Notes under the pieces: generated by a model
Seen by the model: only the letters and a program-made list of their open reading frames with translations
Databases searched by the model: none
What the model was told of the DNA's origin: nothing
DNA from: Propioniciclava tarda
Lineage (GTDB): Bacteria; Actinomycetota; Actinomycetes; Propionibacteriales; Propionibacteriaceae
Assembly (NCBI RefSeq): GCF_900182665.1
Contig: NZ_FXTL01000010.1
Location: 1 to 64,000 of the forward strand
Length of the DNA: 64,000 bases
Direction of reading: 5' to 3'
Shown here: positions 27,931-37,153 of the stretch, piece after piece
How the letters are laid out: every line of letters starts with the position of its first letter
Position numbering within the stretch: position 1 is the first letter of the stretch
Program-made: the position numbers and the translations under genes

Positions 27931-29330
27931 CGCGTTCCTTCCCTCAGCAGCGCCGAAGCGACGGTTTCCAGGGCGATGCCCCGCGACGCCTTCACCAACA
28001 CGACGTCGTCCCCGGTGACCCGACCGATCAGGTCCGCGGTCGCCAGCTCCTTATCCGACCAGTATCGGCCCGGACGGCCGCAGCCCCCGTAGCCACGCAC
28101 GAGCGCCTCGGCGTGTTGCCCGATGGCGACCAACTCGTCGACGCCCAGCGACGCGGCGAGGCGTCCGATCTGGATATGGGCGTCATCGGCGTCGGCACCC
28201 AGCTCCAGCATGTCGCCGAGGACCGCGACGACGCGTCCGCCGGGACGCCGCAGCTGCGCGACGGCGGCCAGGGCAGCCGCCATCGAGTCGGGGTTGGCGT
28301 TGTAGGCGTCGTTGAGCACCGCGAGGCCGTCGGCGCGCTGGTCGAGCTGCATGCGCCACTTCGACCGCGTGGTCGCCGCCGACAGGGCTGCGGTGACGGC
28401 GTCCAGCGTGAGCCCCGCGCAGAGCCCGACCGCGGCCGCCGCGAGGGCGTTCGAGACGTTATGCCGGCCAAGCACCTGCAGCCGGACGGGAGCGCTGGCG
28501 TCCCCGTCGTGGAGGGTGAAGGAGAACCGCTGGAGGTCGTCCGCGGCGACGTCGCTCGCCCACACGCGCCGATCGCCCGCGGCCGGCTCGCCGAGCGCCG
28601 AGTAGTACGCGACCCGGGCCGGCGTCCGGGACGCCATGGCCGCGACGAGCGGATCATCCGCGTTCAGGACCGCCCAGCCCTCAGCGTCCAGGGCCTCGAC
28701 CAACTCGCCCTTCGCCTGCGCGATCACCTGTTGGCTGCCGAACTCGCCCAGGTGCGCGTGGCCGACGTTGAGGACCGCTCCGATGCTGGGCGGGGTGATC
28801 GTGCAGAGGAACGCCACATGCCCAAGCCCGCGGGCCCCCATCTCCGACACGAGGAACTGCGTATCGGCCGCGACCCGGCAGGCGGTCAGCGGCAGCCCGA
28901 TCTCGTTGTTGAAGGAGCCGACCGGCGCGATGGTTGGTCCGGCCGGGGCGAGCACCTGCGCGATGAGGTCTTTGGTGCTGGTCTTGCCCGAGGAGCCGGT
29001 GACGCCAATGACGGTGAGCCCGCGCGTCCGGGCGGCCGAGACGACGCCGCGCGCGACGCCGGTCAGGCCCACGATCGTGTCGGCGACGACGACCTGGGCG
29101 ATCGGCGCGTCGACGTGACGCTCGACGATCGCGACCGTGGCGCCCTGCGACGCGACGCCGGCCACGAAGTCGTGCCCGTCAACGCGCTCCCCGGCGATGG
29201 CCACGAACACTGCCCCGGGGGTTACCTGACGGCTGTCGGTCACCACGTCGGGCCCGGCGACGACGGACGCCGAACCGATCAGCTCGCCTCCTGCCCAGTC
29301 GGCCACCTGGTGGGCCGTGGAGAGGTCCAC
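27927..29330 (-). CDS. murF: UDP-MurNAc-tripeptide--D-alanyl-D-alanine ligase
   Basis: 467 aa. Adds D-Ala-D-Ala to the stem peptide. VTGSSGKTSTKDLIAQVL is the ATP loop; NVGHAHLGEFGS and LNDAYNANPDSMAAAL are MurF-typical. The start is GTG at 29330, sharing one base with the murE stop (TAGTG). The C-terminal domain ends in KASRGIALETV, as usual for the family. Confidence 0.96.
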   Translation of the reverse strand: MDLSTAHQVADWAGGELIGSASVVAGPDVVTDSRQVTPGAVFVAIAGERVDGHDFVAGVASQGATVAIVERHVDAPIAQVVVADTIVGLTGVARGVVSAARTRGLTVIGVTGSSGKTSTKDLIAQVLAPAGPTIAPVGSFNNEIGLPLTACRVAADTQFLVSEMGARGLGHVAFLCTITPPSIGAVLNVGHAHLGEFGSQQVIAQAKGELVEALDAEGWAVLNADDPLVAAMASRTPARVAYYSALGEPAAGDRRVWASDVAADDLQRFSFTLHDGDASAPVRLQVLGRHNVSNALAAAAVGLCAGLTLDAVTAALSAATTRSKWRMQLDQRADGLAVLNDAYNANPDSMAAALAAVAQLRRPGGRVVAVLGDMLELGADADDAHIQIGRLAASLGVDELVAIGQHAEALVRGYGGCGRPGRYWSDKELATADLIGRVTGDDVVLVKASRGIALETVASALLREGTR

Positions 29331-30826
29331 TACTTCCTCCTCGCCAGGTCGCGGACGACCTCGACATCGTCGAAGGGCCAGACCCGATCGCCGATCGTCT
29401 GACCGGTCTCGTGGCCCTTGCCTAGAATCGCCACCCAGTCTGACGGATCAGCGAGCTCGAGCGCCGCCGCTATCGCCGCGCGCCGCTCACCGCCGTCGAT
29501 GACTCGGACGCCATCGCGCGCGCCGTGCCGCGCTCCGGCCAACACCGCCGCTCGAATGGCTTCCGGGACCTCGCTGCGCGGGTTGTCGTCCGTCACGATC
29601 ACAACATCGGCAGCCTCGGCTGCGGCGCGCCCCATCGGCTCGCGCTTGCCGGGGTCGCGGTCGCCGCCTGCGCCGAGGACGGCGATGTGGCGTCCACCGG
29701 ACGGCAGCGCCCGCAACGCCGCCGCGACGGCGGTCGGAGTGTGGGCGAAGTCGACGACGACGTGGGGTGCATCCGGCCCGAGGTCGACCTTCTGCATGCG
29801 GCCCGGCACCTGCGCCGTGATCAGGCCAGCGGCAGCCACGGCCACGTCAAGGCCGGCGCTGCCGAGCATCGCGAGCGCGGTCAGGGAGTTGCGGACGTTG
29901 AAGTCTCCGAGCATGGAGATGCCGTAGCGCAGCTCGCCGCCCGGATGCGCCAGCCGGACGGTGGATGACCCGTCCGGGGCGGTGGACCAGTCCAAGACGC
30001 GATAGTCGGCGTCGGCCTGAACGGCGGTCGTGACCACGCGGGCATGTCCGTCGGCCCTGACCAGGTCGGCCAGGCGGCGTCCCCACGGATCGTCGATGTT
30101 GATGACCGCAATCCGGGCTCGTCCGCCCAAGAAGAGTCGGGTCTTGGCCTCGAAGTAGTCGTCCATGGTCGCGTGGAAGTCGAGGTGGTCCTGGCCGAGC
30201 ATGGTGAAGGCGGCCACGTCGAAACCGATCCCCGTGGCCCGGTGCAGCGCCAGCGCGTGGGACGAGACCTCCATCGCCACGGCGTCCACCCCCGCCTCGA
30301 CCATGTGGCCGAGCATGCCCTGCAGGTCGGGGGCGTCCGGGGTGGTCACCGTGCCGCGGGGCGTGGCGACCGCGGAGCCGTCGATGCGGAACCCGATGGT
30401 GCCGATCGTGGCAACGCGGCGTCCGAGCGCCGCCAGACCGGCCTCGAGGAGGAAGACGGTCGAGGTCTTGCCGTTGGTGCCGGTGACGCCGAACATCTCC
30501 AGGTGCTGCGAGGGTCGGCCGTAGATGGCGGCCGCCAGTTCGCCCATCTCCGCCCGCGGATCGGGGCGCACCACGACGGGCACCCCCACCTCGATCGCGG
30601 CCGCGCCCGCGGCGTCCGTCAGGATGGCGAGCGCCCCGCGCTCGACCGCCTGTTCCGCGAAGGACGCGCCGTGCACGTGCTGCCCGGGCAGGGCGACGTA
30701 GAGGTCGCCGGGGAGGATCTGGCGCGAATCGAGGCAGATGCCGGTGAGGCGTCCGGACGCTCCAGGCGCGAGCGAGTCGAGGGCGATGCCTGGGTGGCGG
30801 CGTGGCCTCAAGGGTGCAGCGGACAT
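29330..30826 (-). CDS. murE: UDP-MurNAc-dipeptide--diamino acid ligase MurE
   Basis: 498 aa. Adds the third stem-peptide residue. [18 protein letters not shown] is the ATP loop. The amino-acid selectivity motif reads DDNPRSEVP: DNPR at this place is associated with meso-diaminopimelate ligases, while Propionibacteriaceae often use LL-diaminopimelate, so the exact isomer cannot be decided here. It lies 7 bp after ftsI. Confidence 0.95.
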   Translation of the reverse strand: MSAAPLRPRRHPGIALDSLAPGASGRLTGICLDSRQILPGDLYVALPGQHVHGASFAEQAVERGALAILTDAAGAAAIEVGVPVVVRPDPRAEMGELAAAIYGRPSQHLEMFGVTGTNGKTSTVFLLEAGLAALGRRVATIGTIGFRIDGSAVATPRGTVTTPDAPDLQGMLGHMVEAGVDAVAMEVSSHALALHRATGIGFDVAAFTMLGQDHLDFHATMDDYFEAKTRLFLGGRARIAVINIDDPWGRRLADLVRADGHARVVTTAVQADADYRVLDWSTAPDGSSTVRLAHPGGELRYGISMLGDFNVRNSLTALAMLGSAGLDVAVAAAGLITAQVPGRMQKVDLGPDAPHVVVDFAHTPTAVAAALRALPSGGRHIAVLGAGGDRDPGKREPMGRAAAEAADVVIVTDDNPRSEVPEAIRAAVLAGARHGARDGVRVIDGGERRAAIAAALELADPSDWVAILGKGHETGQTIGDRVWPFDDVEVVRDLARRK

Positions 30827-30833
30827 GGCCTGA

Positions 30834-32750
30834 CTAGCACTTCTTCTTCGGGGATTCCCCTGCCTGCAAGGGCTGCAGCATGCAGTACTGATCGGCGTTC
30901 GCGCTGGGCATGATGCCGTAGCGCTGAATCGCGAGGCTCATGATGTCGTGATACACAGGCCCGGCGACCTTGATGCCGGCGCCAGCGTGGGAGTCCTTCT
31001 GGAAGAAGACCGTGTAGACCAGCACCTGCGGGTCCTCGGCCGGCGCGACGCCCATGATCGACATCACCAGGTCGTTGTTCATGCGGGCGGTGCCCGTCTT
31101 GGCGGCGGTCCGCACGCCCGGGATGCCGATGACCGGGTAGCTGACGAGCACCCGGTTCTCCATCATCCCGAGCATGTCCTTCGACGTGGTCGACTTGATC
31201 ACGCGGCGCGTCACCGGTGCCGGGACGGTCTTCGCGACGCCATCCGGACCGGTCGTCGAGGCGATAATCGAAGGCGCAACGTAGACGCCGTCGTTGGCGA
31301 CCGCGTTCACCGCGGCAGCCATCTCGACGGCGTTGACCGACAGGCTGGTGCCGAAGGCGACCGAGTCCATCGTGTAGCTGTCCTTGAGGATCTTGTCGAC
31401 CGGGAACACACCGGGGTTCTCGCCGGGGAGGCCGATGCCTGACTTCTGACCCAGCCCGAACGCGGTCATGTAGTCGATGTACGCCTGCTTGCCGGCCGCC
31501 CCCTTACTGCTGAACGTGCTGCGGGCCAGCTGGATGACGCCCTGGTTGGACGAGTTCACGAGGATGCCGCGCGTCGTGTAATCGACCTCGCCGTGCTGCT
31601 CGGAATCGCGGATGGTGTTGTTACCTGACTTGATGCCGTCGGCGTAGGACGCGACGTGGGTGATGCTGTCCGGCGTGGCGCCGCCGGCGTCCAGGACGGT
31701 CGCGAGCGTCAGCATTTTCATGGTCGAGCCGGGCTCGAAGGGCGCCGTGATAGCCGGGTTGCTCAACGCCGCGGGGTTGGACTTGGCCACAGCGGCCACG
31801 TCGTTCCCGTTGAAGGACGGGGTGTCGGCCAGGCACAGGATCTTGCCGGTCTTGACCTCCATGACGACCGTGAAGCCCCACTCCAGGCTCATGTCGGCGC
31901 GCTGCTTGTCGATCAGCTGCTGCGCCTGCCAGCACATGCCCGAGTCGATCGTCGTGGTGACCGAGGCCCCATTGGTCGCCGGCGTGATCGTCGAGTCGGC
32001 CAGCGGGATCTTGCCGTTGCGGGAGCTGGCGTAGATCTCCTGGCCCGCCGTCCCGGTCAAGGTCGCGTCCAGCCCGAGTTCCAGGCCGGCGCCGCCCTTG
32101 CCGTCCGACACGTAGCCCAAGACGTTCGAGGCCACCGTGTTCATGGGGTAGATGCGGCGGGGGTTCGGTTCCTTGGTGACGACCCAGTTGAGGCTGCTGC
32201 CGATCCCGTTGCGACGAGCGTCCGTGACCGGGTCGGCCTGGATGCAGTTGTAGACCTCGATGCCCACCTGGGTCATCAGCTTCACGTACGGCTTGAGCGA
32301 GCCGTCCGCGGCCTTCTCGGTGAGCTTGGCCTTGACCTGGTCGGCCGGCAGGCCCGTGCAGCGCGCGATCACCGGGACGAAGGCGGCGACGATTTTGACG
32401 CCGTCCGCCTTGTCGGCGTCGCTGGCCTTGGTCACGTCGGTGCCCTTGCCAGCAATGATGTTCGGGTGGACGACGAGGTCCACCGTGGCCTCGGTGAAGG
32501 CGAGGATCTTGCCGTCGCGATCCAGCAACGAGCCCCGCAGCGGCTGCAGTTCGCGGGTGACCTTCATCGCCTGCGCCGCCTCCTTGGCGCGGTCGGACGC
32601 GTCGATCACCTGAAACTGGACGGCCCGCGCCCCGGCCACGCTGAAGAACACGGCCAGGGCGAGGAGCAGGATGCGGATGCGTCCGGCGGTGGACGCCAAC
32701 GGGGCGCGTCCCCGGACCCGCACCCCAGACGGCTGCCGACGCTCGCTCAT
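30834..32750 (-). CDS. ftsI: septal transpeptidase FtsI (class B penicillin-binding protein)
   Basis: 638 aa. One N-terminal membrane anchor (about residues 24-46, IRILLLALAVFFSVAGARAVQF), a PBP dimerisation domain from about 65 and a transpeptidase domain with EPGSTMKML (SxxK), NSSNQG (SxN) and AAKTGTAR (KTG). Catalytic Ser is in STMK. It crosslinks septal peptidoglycan together with FtsW. The C-terminus has no PASTA domain and ends in a Lys-rich Cys-terminated tail (SPKKKC). Cysteines at C-terminal CMLQ and elsewhere could form a disulfide, which is speculative. Confidence 0.95.
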   Translation of the reverse strand: MSERRQPSGVRVRGRAPLASTAGRIRILLLALAVFFSVAGARAVQFQVIDASDRAKEAAQAMKVTRELQPLRGSLLDRDGKILAFTEATVDLVVHPNIIAGKGTDVTKASDADKADGVKIVAAFVPVIARCTGLPADQVKAKLTEKAADGSLKPYVKLMTQVGIEVYNCIQADPVTDARRNGIGSSLNWVVTKEPNPRRIYPMNTVASNVLGYVSDGKGGAGLELGLDATLTGTAGQEIYASSRNGKIPLADSTITPATNGASVTTTIDSGMCWQAQQLIDKQRADMSLEWGFTVVMEVKTGKILCLADTPSFNGNDVAAVAKSNPAALSNPAITAPFEPGSTMKMLTLATVLDAGGATPDSITHVASYADGIKSGNNTIRDSEQHGEVDYTTRGILVNSSNQGVIQLARSTFSSKGAAGKQAYIDYMTAFGLGQKSGIGLPGENPGVFPVDKILKDSYTMDSVAFGTSLSVNAVEMAAAVNAVANDGVYVAPSIIASTTGPDGVAKTVPAPVTRRVIKSTTSKDMLGMMENRVLVSYPVIGIPGVRTAAKTGTARMNNDLVMSIMGVAPAEDPQVLVYTVFFQKDSHAGAGIKVAGPVYHDIMSLAIQRYGIMPSANADQYCMLQPLQAGESPKKKC

Positions 32751-32757
32751 GGGTGGC

Positions 32758-33285
32758 CTATGGCTTCGCCGGGGCCGCCGGGGCGGCCAGAGGAGCGGCG
32801 GGCAGGTCGAACCAGGGCTGGACGTCGGACCGAACAGGGGTCACCGCGACCGTCGTCGGCGCGGACGGCACCTGGACGCGCAGCGCGGGCAGCTCGTTAC
32901 CGGTGGCGGGCTTCGGCGAGCCGAGGATCGCACCCGTCCTCAGGTCGACGTAGGCCGGGTTCGGGTTGGGGATCATCCCCAGCGCACCAGCCGCCGCGGC
33001 GATCTCGCCCGGCGCCGACTTCACGTACACCTGGGCCTGCTTGTTGGAGACCTCCAGGGCCAACGCGGCAGCCTGCCGCTGCGCCCGGTTGAGCGCCATC
33101 TGCGAGTTCTGCACGTAGACGTTAAGGGCCAGGAGGCCGACCATTCCGACGGCCAGCAGCAACACCACGAGCATGGCGAACGGCAGCCCTGGGATCGCGG
33201 CGCGCTTGCCCCCGCGCACGCTCGTCAGAGGTGCGCGACGCTCGGACGCCTCGGCCTTCGCCTCTGCGACGGTCCAGACGCTCAT
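32758..33285 (-). CDS. ftsL: FtsL-like divisome protein
   Basis: 175 aa. A basic cytoplasmic N-terminus of about 45 residues, one membrane helix (about 47-68, LPFAMLVVLLLAVGMVGLLALNVY), a short coiled coil (QNSQMALNRAQRQAAALALEV) and a Pro/Ala-rich external tail. Size, topology and position between rsmH and ftsI identify it as FtsL-like; sequence conservation in this family is weak. The ATG at 33285 overlaps the rsmH stop as ATGA. Confidence 0.8.
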   Translation of the reverse strand: MSVWTVAEAKAEASERRAPLTSVRGGKRAAIPGLPFAMLVVLLLAVGMVGLLALNVYVQNSQMALNRAQRQAAALALEVSNKQAQVYVKSAPGEIAAAAGALGMIPNPNPAYVDLRTGAILGSPKPATGNELPALRVQVPSAPTTVAVTPVRSDVQPWFDLPAAPLAAPAAPAKP

Positions 33286-34241
33286 GCCGCAGCCTCCAGA
33301 CGCCGGATGGCACGCAGCCGCGCCGAGGCCGCGCGCGGGTTCGCGGCCTGCTCCACCTCGGCGGGACGCTCGGCACCCTTGGTCAGCAACGCGAATTGCG
33401 CGCGGTGCTCGGCCAGCACCATCGGCAGCCCGCGCGGCGCAGTGTCGGTGGAGGCATCCCGGAAGGCGTTCTTGACCAGGCGGTCTTCCAGCGAGTGATA
33501 GGCGAGCACGGCGAGGCGTCCGTTCGGCGCCAGCGCGGCCAGGGCGGCCGGCAGCAGGCCCTCGAGCGCTTCGAGTTCGTGGTTGACCTCGATGCGGAGC
33601 GCCTGGAACGTGCGCTTGGCCGGGTGCCCGCCCGAGATCTTGGACGCCGTCGGGATCGCCGCGTCCAGCACCTGGACGAGACGCGCCGAGGTGTCGAACG
33701 GACGATGGATGCGCTCGTCGGCGATGCGCCGCGCGATGCGGTCGGCGAAGCGCTCCTCGCCGAAGGTCCGCAGGATCCGGGTGAGGTCGGCGACCGAGTA
33801 GGTGTTGACGATGTCGGCGGCCGTCTGGCCGGACGTGGTGTCCATGCGCATGTCGAGCGGGGCGTCCACGGCGTAGGCGAAGCCGCGGTCCCGGCGGTCG
33901 ATCTGGAGGGACGACAGGCCGAGATCGGCCAGGATCGCGGCCACGCTCTTCAGCCGCAGGTCCGCCAGAACCTCGGGCAGCTCGTCGTAAACGGCCTGCA
34001 CGAGGGTGACCCGGTCGCCGAAGCGCGCGAGGCGTTCCCCGGCGAGGGCGAGAGCGTCGGCGTCCCGGTCGATGCCGACCAAGCGGGACGTCGGGGCGGC
34101 GTCCAGCAGGAGGCTGGCGTGCCCCGCGAGCCCGAGCGTGCAATCGACGAAGACAGAGCCCGGGGCGGCGAGCGCCGGGGCGAGCAGTTCGACGATCCGG
34201 TCGGCGAGGACGGGGATGTGGATGCGGTCGATGTCCGGCAT
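33282..34241 (-). CDS. rsmH: 16S rRNA m4C1402 methyltransferase RsmH
   Basis: 319 aa. Methylates N4 of C1402 in the decoding centre. DCTLGLAGHASLLLDAAP is motif I (the family usually reads DxTxGxGGH; here LAGH), followed by GIDRDADALALA, LADLGLSSLQID and LAYHSLEDRLVK. The start ATG at 34241 (MPDIDRIHIPVL) has GAGGAGGG upstream. Confidence 0.95.
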   Translation of the reverse strand: MPDIDRIHIPVLADRIVELLAPALAAPGSVFVDCTLGLAGHASLLLDAAPTSRLVGIDRDADALALAGERLARFGDRVTLVQAVYDELPEVLADLRLKSVAAILADLGLSSLQIDRRDRGFAYAVDAPLDMRMDTTSGQTAADIVNTYSVADLTRILRTFGEERFADRIARRIADERIHRPFDTSARLVQVLDAAIPTASKISGGHPAKRTFQALRIEVNHELEALEGLLPAALAALAPNGRLAVLAYHSLEDRLVKNAFRDASTDTAPRGLPMVLAEHRAQFALLTKGAERPAEVEQAANPRAASARLRAIRRLEAAA

Positions 34242-34360
34242 CTGGGCCCTCCTCCCCTGGCTCGGTGTTTCGGACGGCGTCCGCGTGGCATGGCGTCGGC
34301 CTCGCGTGGTGCCTGCCACCGGGGAAGTGGTGTCAGGAGCCACTCGAGGCGGAAGCCGCG

Positions 34361-34801
34361 TCACGCGTCCGCGATCCGCCCTGCGGTGACGTCGGAATCG
34401 AGCTCGGCGAACTTCTCGAACGAACTCGCCTCGAACTCTTCCCACGCCGTGCGATCCCAGATCTCGACGCGGTTGTACGCGCCGACCACTGCGATCTCCT
34501 TGTCGAGCCCCGCGTACCGCCGCAGCAGCGGCGGGACGGTGAGGCGTCCCTGCTTGTCAGGAACCTCTTCCGAGGCGCCGGACGCGTAGAAGCGCTGGTA
34601 CTCGCGGGTCGACCGGCTGCTCATCGAGCCGCTCAACTCGCGCGCCGCCTCGTCCTGGAAGCCATCGGGAGTGAACACGTACAGGCAGTGCTCCTGCCCG
34701 CGCGAGATCACGACACCCTCACCCAGCGCCTCACGGAACTTGGCAGGCAGGACGAAACGACCTTTGTCGTCGAGACGTGGGTAGTGCGTGCCCAGAAACA
34801 T
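34361..34801 (-). CDS. mraZ: transcriptional regulator MraZ
   Basis: 146 aa. Two AbrB-like half domains, each with the DxKGR pattern: DDKGRFVLPAKFRE (first) and DKQGRLTVPPLLRR (second). MraZ binds repeats upstream of its own gene and controls the division cluster. Four TGGRG boxes with exact 10-bp spacing lie upstream. Start ATG 34801 (MFLGTHYPRLDD) is family-typical. A 119-bp gap separates it from rsmH. Confidence 0.97.
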   Translation of the reverse strand: MFLGTHYPRLDDKGRFVLPAKFREALGEGVVISRGQEHCLYVFTPDGFQDEAARELSGSMSSRSTREYQRFYASGASEEVPDKQGRLTVPPLLRRYAGLDKEIAVVGAYNRVEIWDRTAWEEFEASSFEKFAELDSDVTAGRIADA

Positions 34802-34830
34802 GGCACTCCCTTCCCCGCATCGCCCCAATG

Positions 34831-34865
34831 CTCCACTTCGCTCCACTCTACCCCATTTCCCTCCA
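34831..34865 (-). promoter_or_regulatory. MraZ binding boxes and mraZ promoter
   Basis: On the minus strand, TGGAG (34861-34865), TGGGG (34851-34855), TGGAG (34841-34845) and TGGAG (34831-34835) follow each other at exactly 10 bp. This matches the periodic TGGGN-type MraZ sites known elsewhere. TAGAGT between the second and third box can be a -10, with TTGCCA 19 bp upstream as a -35, so MraZ would cover the promoter. Confidence 0.75.
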
Positions 34866-34931
34866 CTGATGGCAAGGCGTTGCTCCCCCTCAGGGGTCCG
34901 TTCGCCCCGCGCGGTGGTCTTGGCCGCCGAG

Positions 34932-34937
34932 TAGGGT
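34932..34937 (+). promoter_or_regulatory. -10 element of moxR, leaderless type
   Basis: TAGGGT followed by 6 nt and the moxR GTG at 34944. It is divergent from the mraZ promoter region. Confidence 0.45.
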
Positions 34938-34943
34938 GCAGCC

Positions 34944-35900
34944 GTGGACAACACCCCTCCCGTCGACCAGGTCTTCTCGCTGGCCTCCAAGCTGCGCTCG
35001 ACCATCGAGACCGTCATCGAAGGCAAGACCGAGGCCGTCGACATGGCCCTCGTGGTGCTGCTCTCCGGCGGACATCTGCTCATCGAGGACAGTCCCGGGG
35101 TCGGCAAGACGATGCTCGCCCGGACGCTGGCCAGGGCGATCGACTGCTCCGTGAAGCGCATCCAGTTCACGGCAGACCTGCTGCCCAGCGACATCACGGG
35201 CGTCTCGATCTTCCGGCCGGACACCCGCAGCTTCGAGTTCAAGCCGGGCGGCGTCTTCGCCAACATCGTCATCGGGGACGAGATCAACCGCGCGTCGCCC
35301 AAGACGCAGTCGGCGCTGCTGGAGGCGATGGAGGAGCAGCGGGTCAGCGTCGACGGCGCGACCCACTTGCTGCCGCGGCCCTTCATGGTGGTCGCGACGC
35401 AGAACCCGGTCGAGATGCAGGGCACCTACCCGCTGCCCGAAGCCCAGCGCGACCGGTTCACCGCGTGCATCGCCATGGGCTACCCGACGCGGGCCGCCGA
35501 ACAGGCCATGCTGGACCACCACGTGGCAGAAGATCCGATCGACCGGATCGTCGCCGTCACCAACGGCGACGAGGTGCAGGCGGCCGCCGGGATCATCCGC
35601 CAGATCTTCGTCCACGCGTCTTTGAAGCAGTACATCGTCGAGGTCCTCGATCGGACGCGGACTGATGCTCGCGTTCGCCTGGGGGCTTCACCTCGAGCCG
35701 GGCTGCAGTGGGCACGAGCGACCAAGGCCCTGGCGGCCATGAGCGGACGCGGCTACGTGATCCCCGAGGACATCGCGTCGCTGGCGGTGCCCGTGCTCTC
35801 GCACCGGCTCATCCTGAACACCGGCGGCAGCACCCGGACCGCGACCAGCGAGGTCGTGGCCGACATCCTCGCTCGCGTGCCACTCCCCCGACGCGGCTAG
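34944..35900 (+). CDS. MoxR family AAA+ ATPase
   Basis: 318 aa. Walker A EDSPGVGKTMLART (about residues 48-60), Walker B GDEINRASPKTQSALLEAMEE with the MoxR-typical spacing, and sensor-1 VVATQNPVEMQGTYPLPEAQRDRF. MoxR proteins are chaperone-like ATPases working with DUF58 and VWA proteins. Here DUF58 and transglutaminase genes follow with 5-bp and overlapping junctions, a common three-gene set. GTG start at 34944 with a -10 box 6 nt upstream. Confidence 0.92.
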   Translation: MDNTPPVDQVFSLASKLRSTIETVIEGKTEAVDMALVVLLSGGHLLIEDSPGVGKTMLARTLARAIDCSVKRIQFTADLLPSDITGVSIFRPDTRSFEFKPGGVFANIVIGDEINRASPKTQSALLEAMEEQRVSVDGATHLLPRPFMVVATQNPVEMQGTYPLPEAQRDRFTACIAMGYPTRAAEQAMLDHHVAEDPIDRIVAVTNGDEVQAAAGIIRQIFVHASLKQYIVEVLDRTRTDARVRLGASPRAGLQWARATKALAAMSGRGYVIPEDIASLAVPVLSHRLILNTGGSTRTATSEVVADILARVPLPRRG

Positions 35901-35905
35901 GCGAC

Positions 35906-37153
35906 GTGCCCAGAAACCTCACCTCCCTCACGGCCCAGGGCGTGGCGCTGCTCGTCCTCGGGGTGGGCACGTGCGTGGCGGCGTGGTTTCTCCGAGAGCC
36001 GGTGGTGCTGTGGCCGGGTCTGTTTCTGGCGCTGCTGCCGCTCGCGTCCTGGCTGGTCTTGAGCCGCGCGCGACCGCGGCTGCGGCTTGCTCGGACGCCG
36101 CGTCCGGCCGAGGTCGAGGCCGGCACGCCGTTGGACGTGGACGTGGTCGTGACCCAGTCCGGCGCAGCCGCGCCGTGGCCCCTCACCGTCACCGACTTTG
36201 TGCCTACCTCGTTCGGACGCCCCCAGTCGATGCGCCTCAGCCCGCCCGGCGCCGGACGGGCCACCGGCGCCACCTACCAGTGCCGGCCGCAGCGCCGGGG
36301 ACGCTTCGTCTTGGACGCGCTCGAGTTCTCCACGTCCGAGCCGTTGGGGCTGGCTCGCCACCGGACGCGTCCGGCAGTGCGAACCGAGGTGCTCGTGACG
36401 CCCCGAGTGTTCGCCCTCGAGACGGCCGAGGGGGTCGCGTCCGGTGACGTCGCCGAAGAGACGTCACTACCCCACCTGGCCTTCGGCGGACCCGACGACG
36501 TCCTCGTCCGCGAGTACCGTCCGCGCGACGACGTCCGCCGCATCCACTGGCCGTCCACCGCCCGCACCGGCACGCTCATGGTGCGGCGCGAGGAGCAGGA
36601 GTGGGACCCCATCGCGTGGGTCCTGCTGGACACGCGTCCGGTCGCTGCCGCGTCCGAGGCGGCCGCCGACGATCGCTTCGAGTACCTCGTCAGCCTCGCG
36701 GCGTCCGTGGGGGTGACGCTCCTGGACCACGGCTTCGAGGTCGGCCTGTCGACGCCGGACGGCGCGACGTTCGCGTCCGAGTCGCGCGTTCACGGGACGC
36801 CGTCGCGGGACTGGCTCCGCCACCTGGTCGACGCCCGTCCGACCGTCGGGACGATGGCCACCGCGGTCTCGGCGGTGACACCGGGCCCGACGGGGCACCT
36901 GATCGTCGCCGTCCTCGGACGCCTCACGCAGGGCGACGCGATGGCCCTGTCCACGCTCGGCTCGCTGCGACACCGCTGCCTGTGCCTGTACGTGCCCGTC
37001 TCGACGCCGGACGCCGCGGCGCGTGCCGACGAGGCGCAGGCCATCGACCTGCTCACGGACGCCCACTGGCACCTGGCGCCCGTCACCGTCGGCTCCGACC
37101 CCGCACCGGCCTGGGAGTCACTGTCGGGGGCGTTGACAGGGGGACGCCGATGA
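35906..37153 (+). CDS. DUF58 domain membrane protein
   Basis: 415 aa. Two N-terminal membrane helices (about residues 8-26 and 32-50), a beta-rich region, then the DUF58 motif REYRPRDDVRRIHWPSTARTG at about 201-221 and a VWA-like C-terminal half. DUF58 proteins form a unit with MoxR ATPases; their exact task is unknown. The start is GTG at 35906, 5 bp after moxR. The stop overlaps the next gene as ATGA. The gene is very rich in GGACGC/GCGTCC (about 17 in 1.25 kb). Confidence 0.88.
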   Translation: MPRNLTSLTAQGVALLVLGVGTCVAAWFLREPVVLWPGLFLALLPLASWLVLSRARPRLRLARTPRPAEVEAGTPLDVDVVVTQSGAAAPWPLTVTDFVPTSFGRPQSMRLSPPGAGRATGATYQCRPQRRGRFVLDALEFSTSEPLGLARHRTRPAVRTEVLVTPRVFALETAEGVASGDVAEETSLPHLAFGGPDDVLVREYRPRDDVRRIHWPSTARTGTLMVRREEQEWDPIAWVLLDTRPVAAASEAAADDRFEYLVSLAASVGVTLLDHGFEVGLSTPDGATFASESRVHGTPSRDWLRHLVDARPTVGTMATAVSAVTPGPTGHLIVAVLGRLTQGDAMALSTLGSLRHRCLCLYVPVSTPDAAARADEAQAIDLLTDAHWHLAPVTVGSDPAPAWESLSGALTGGRR

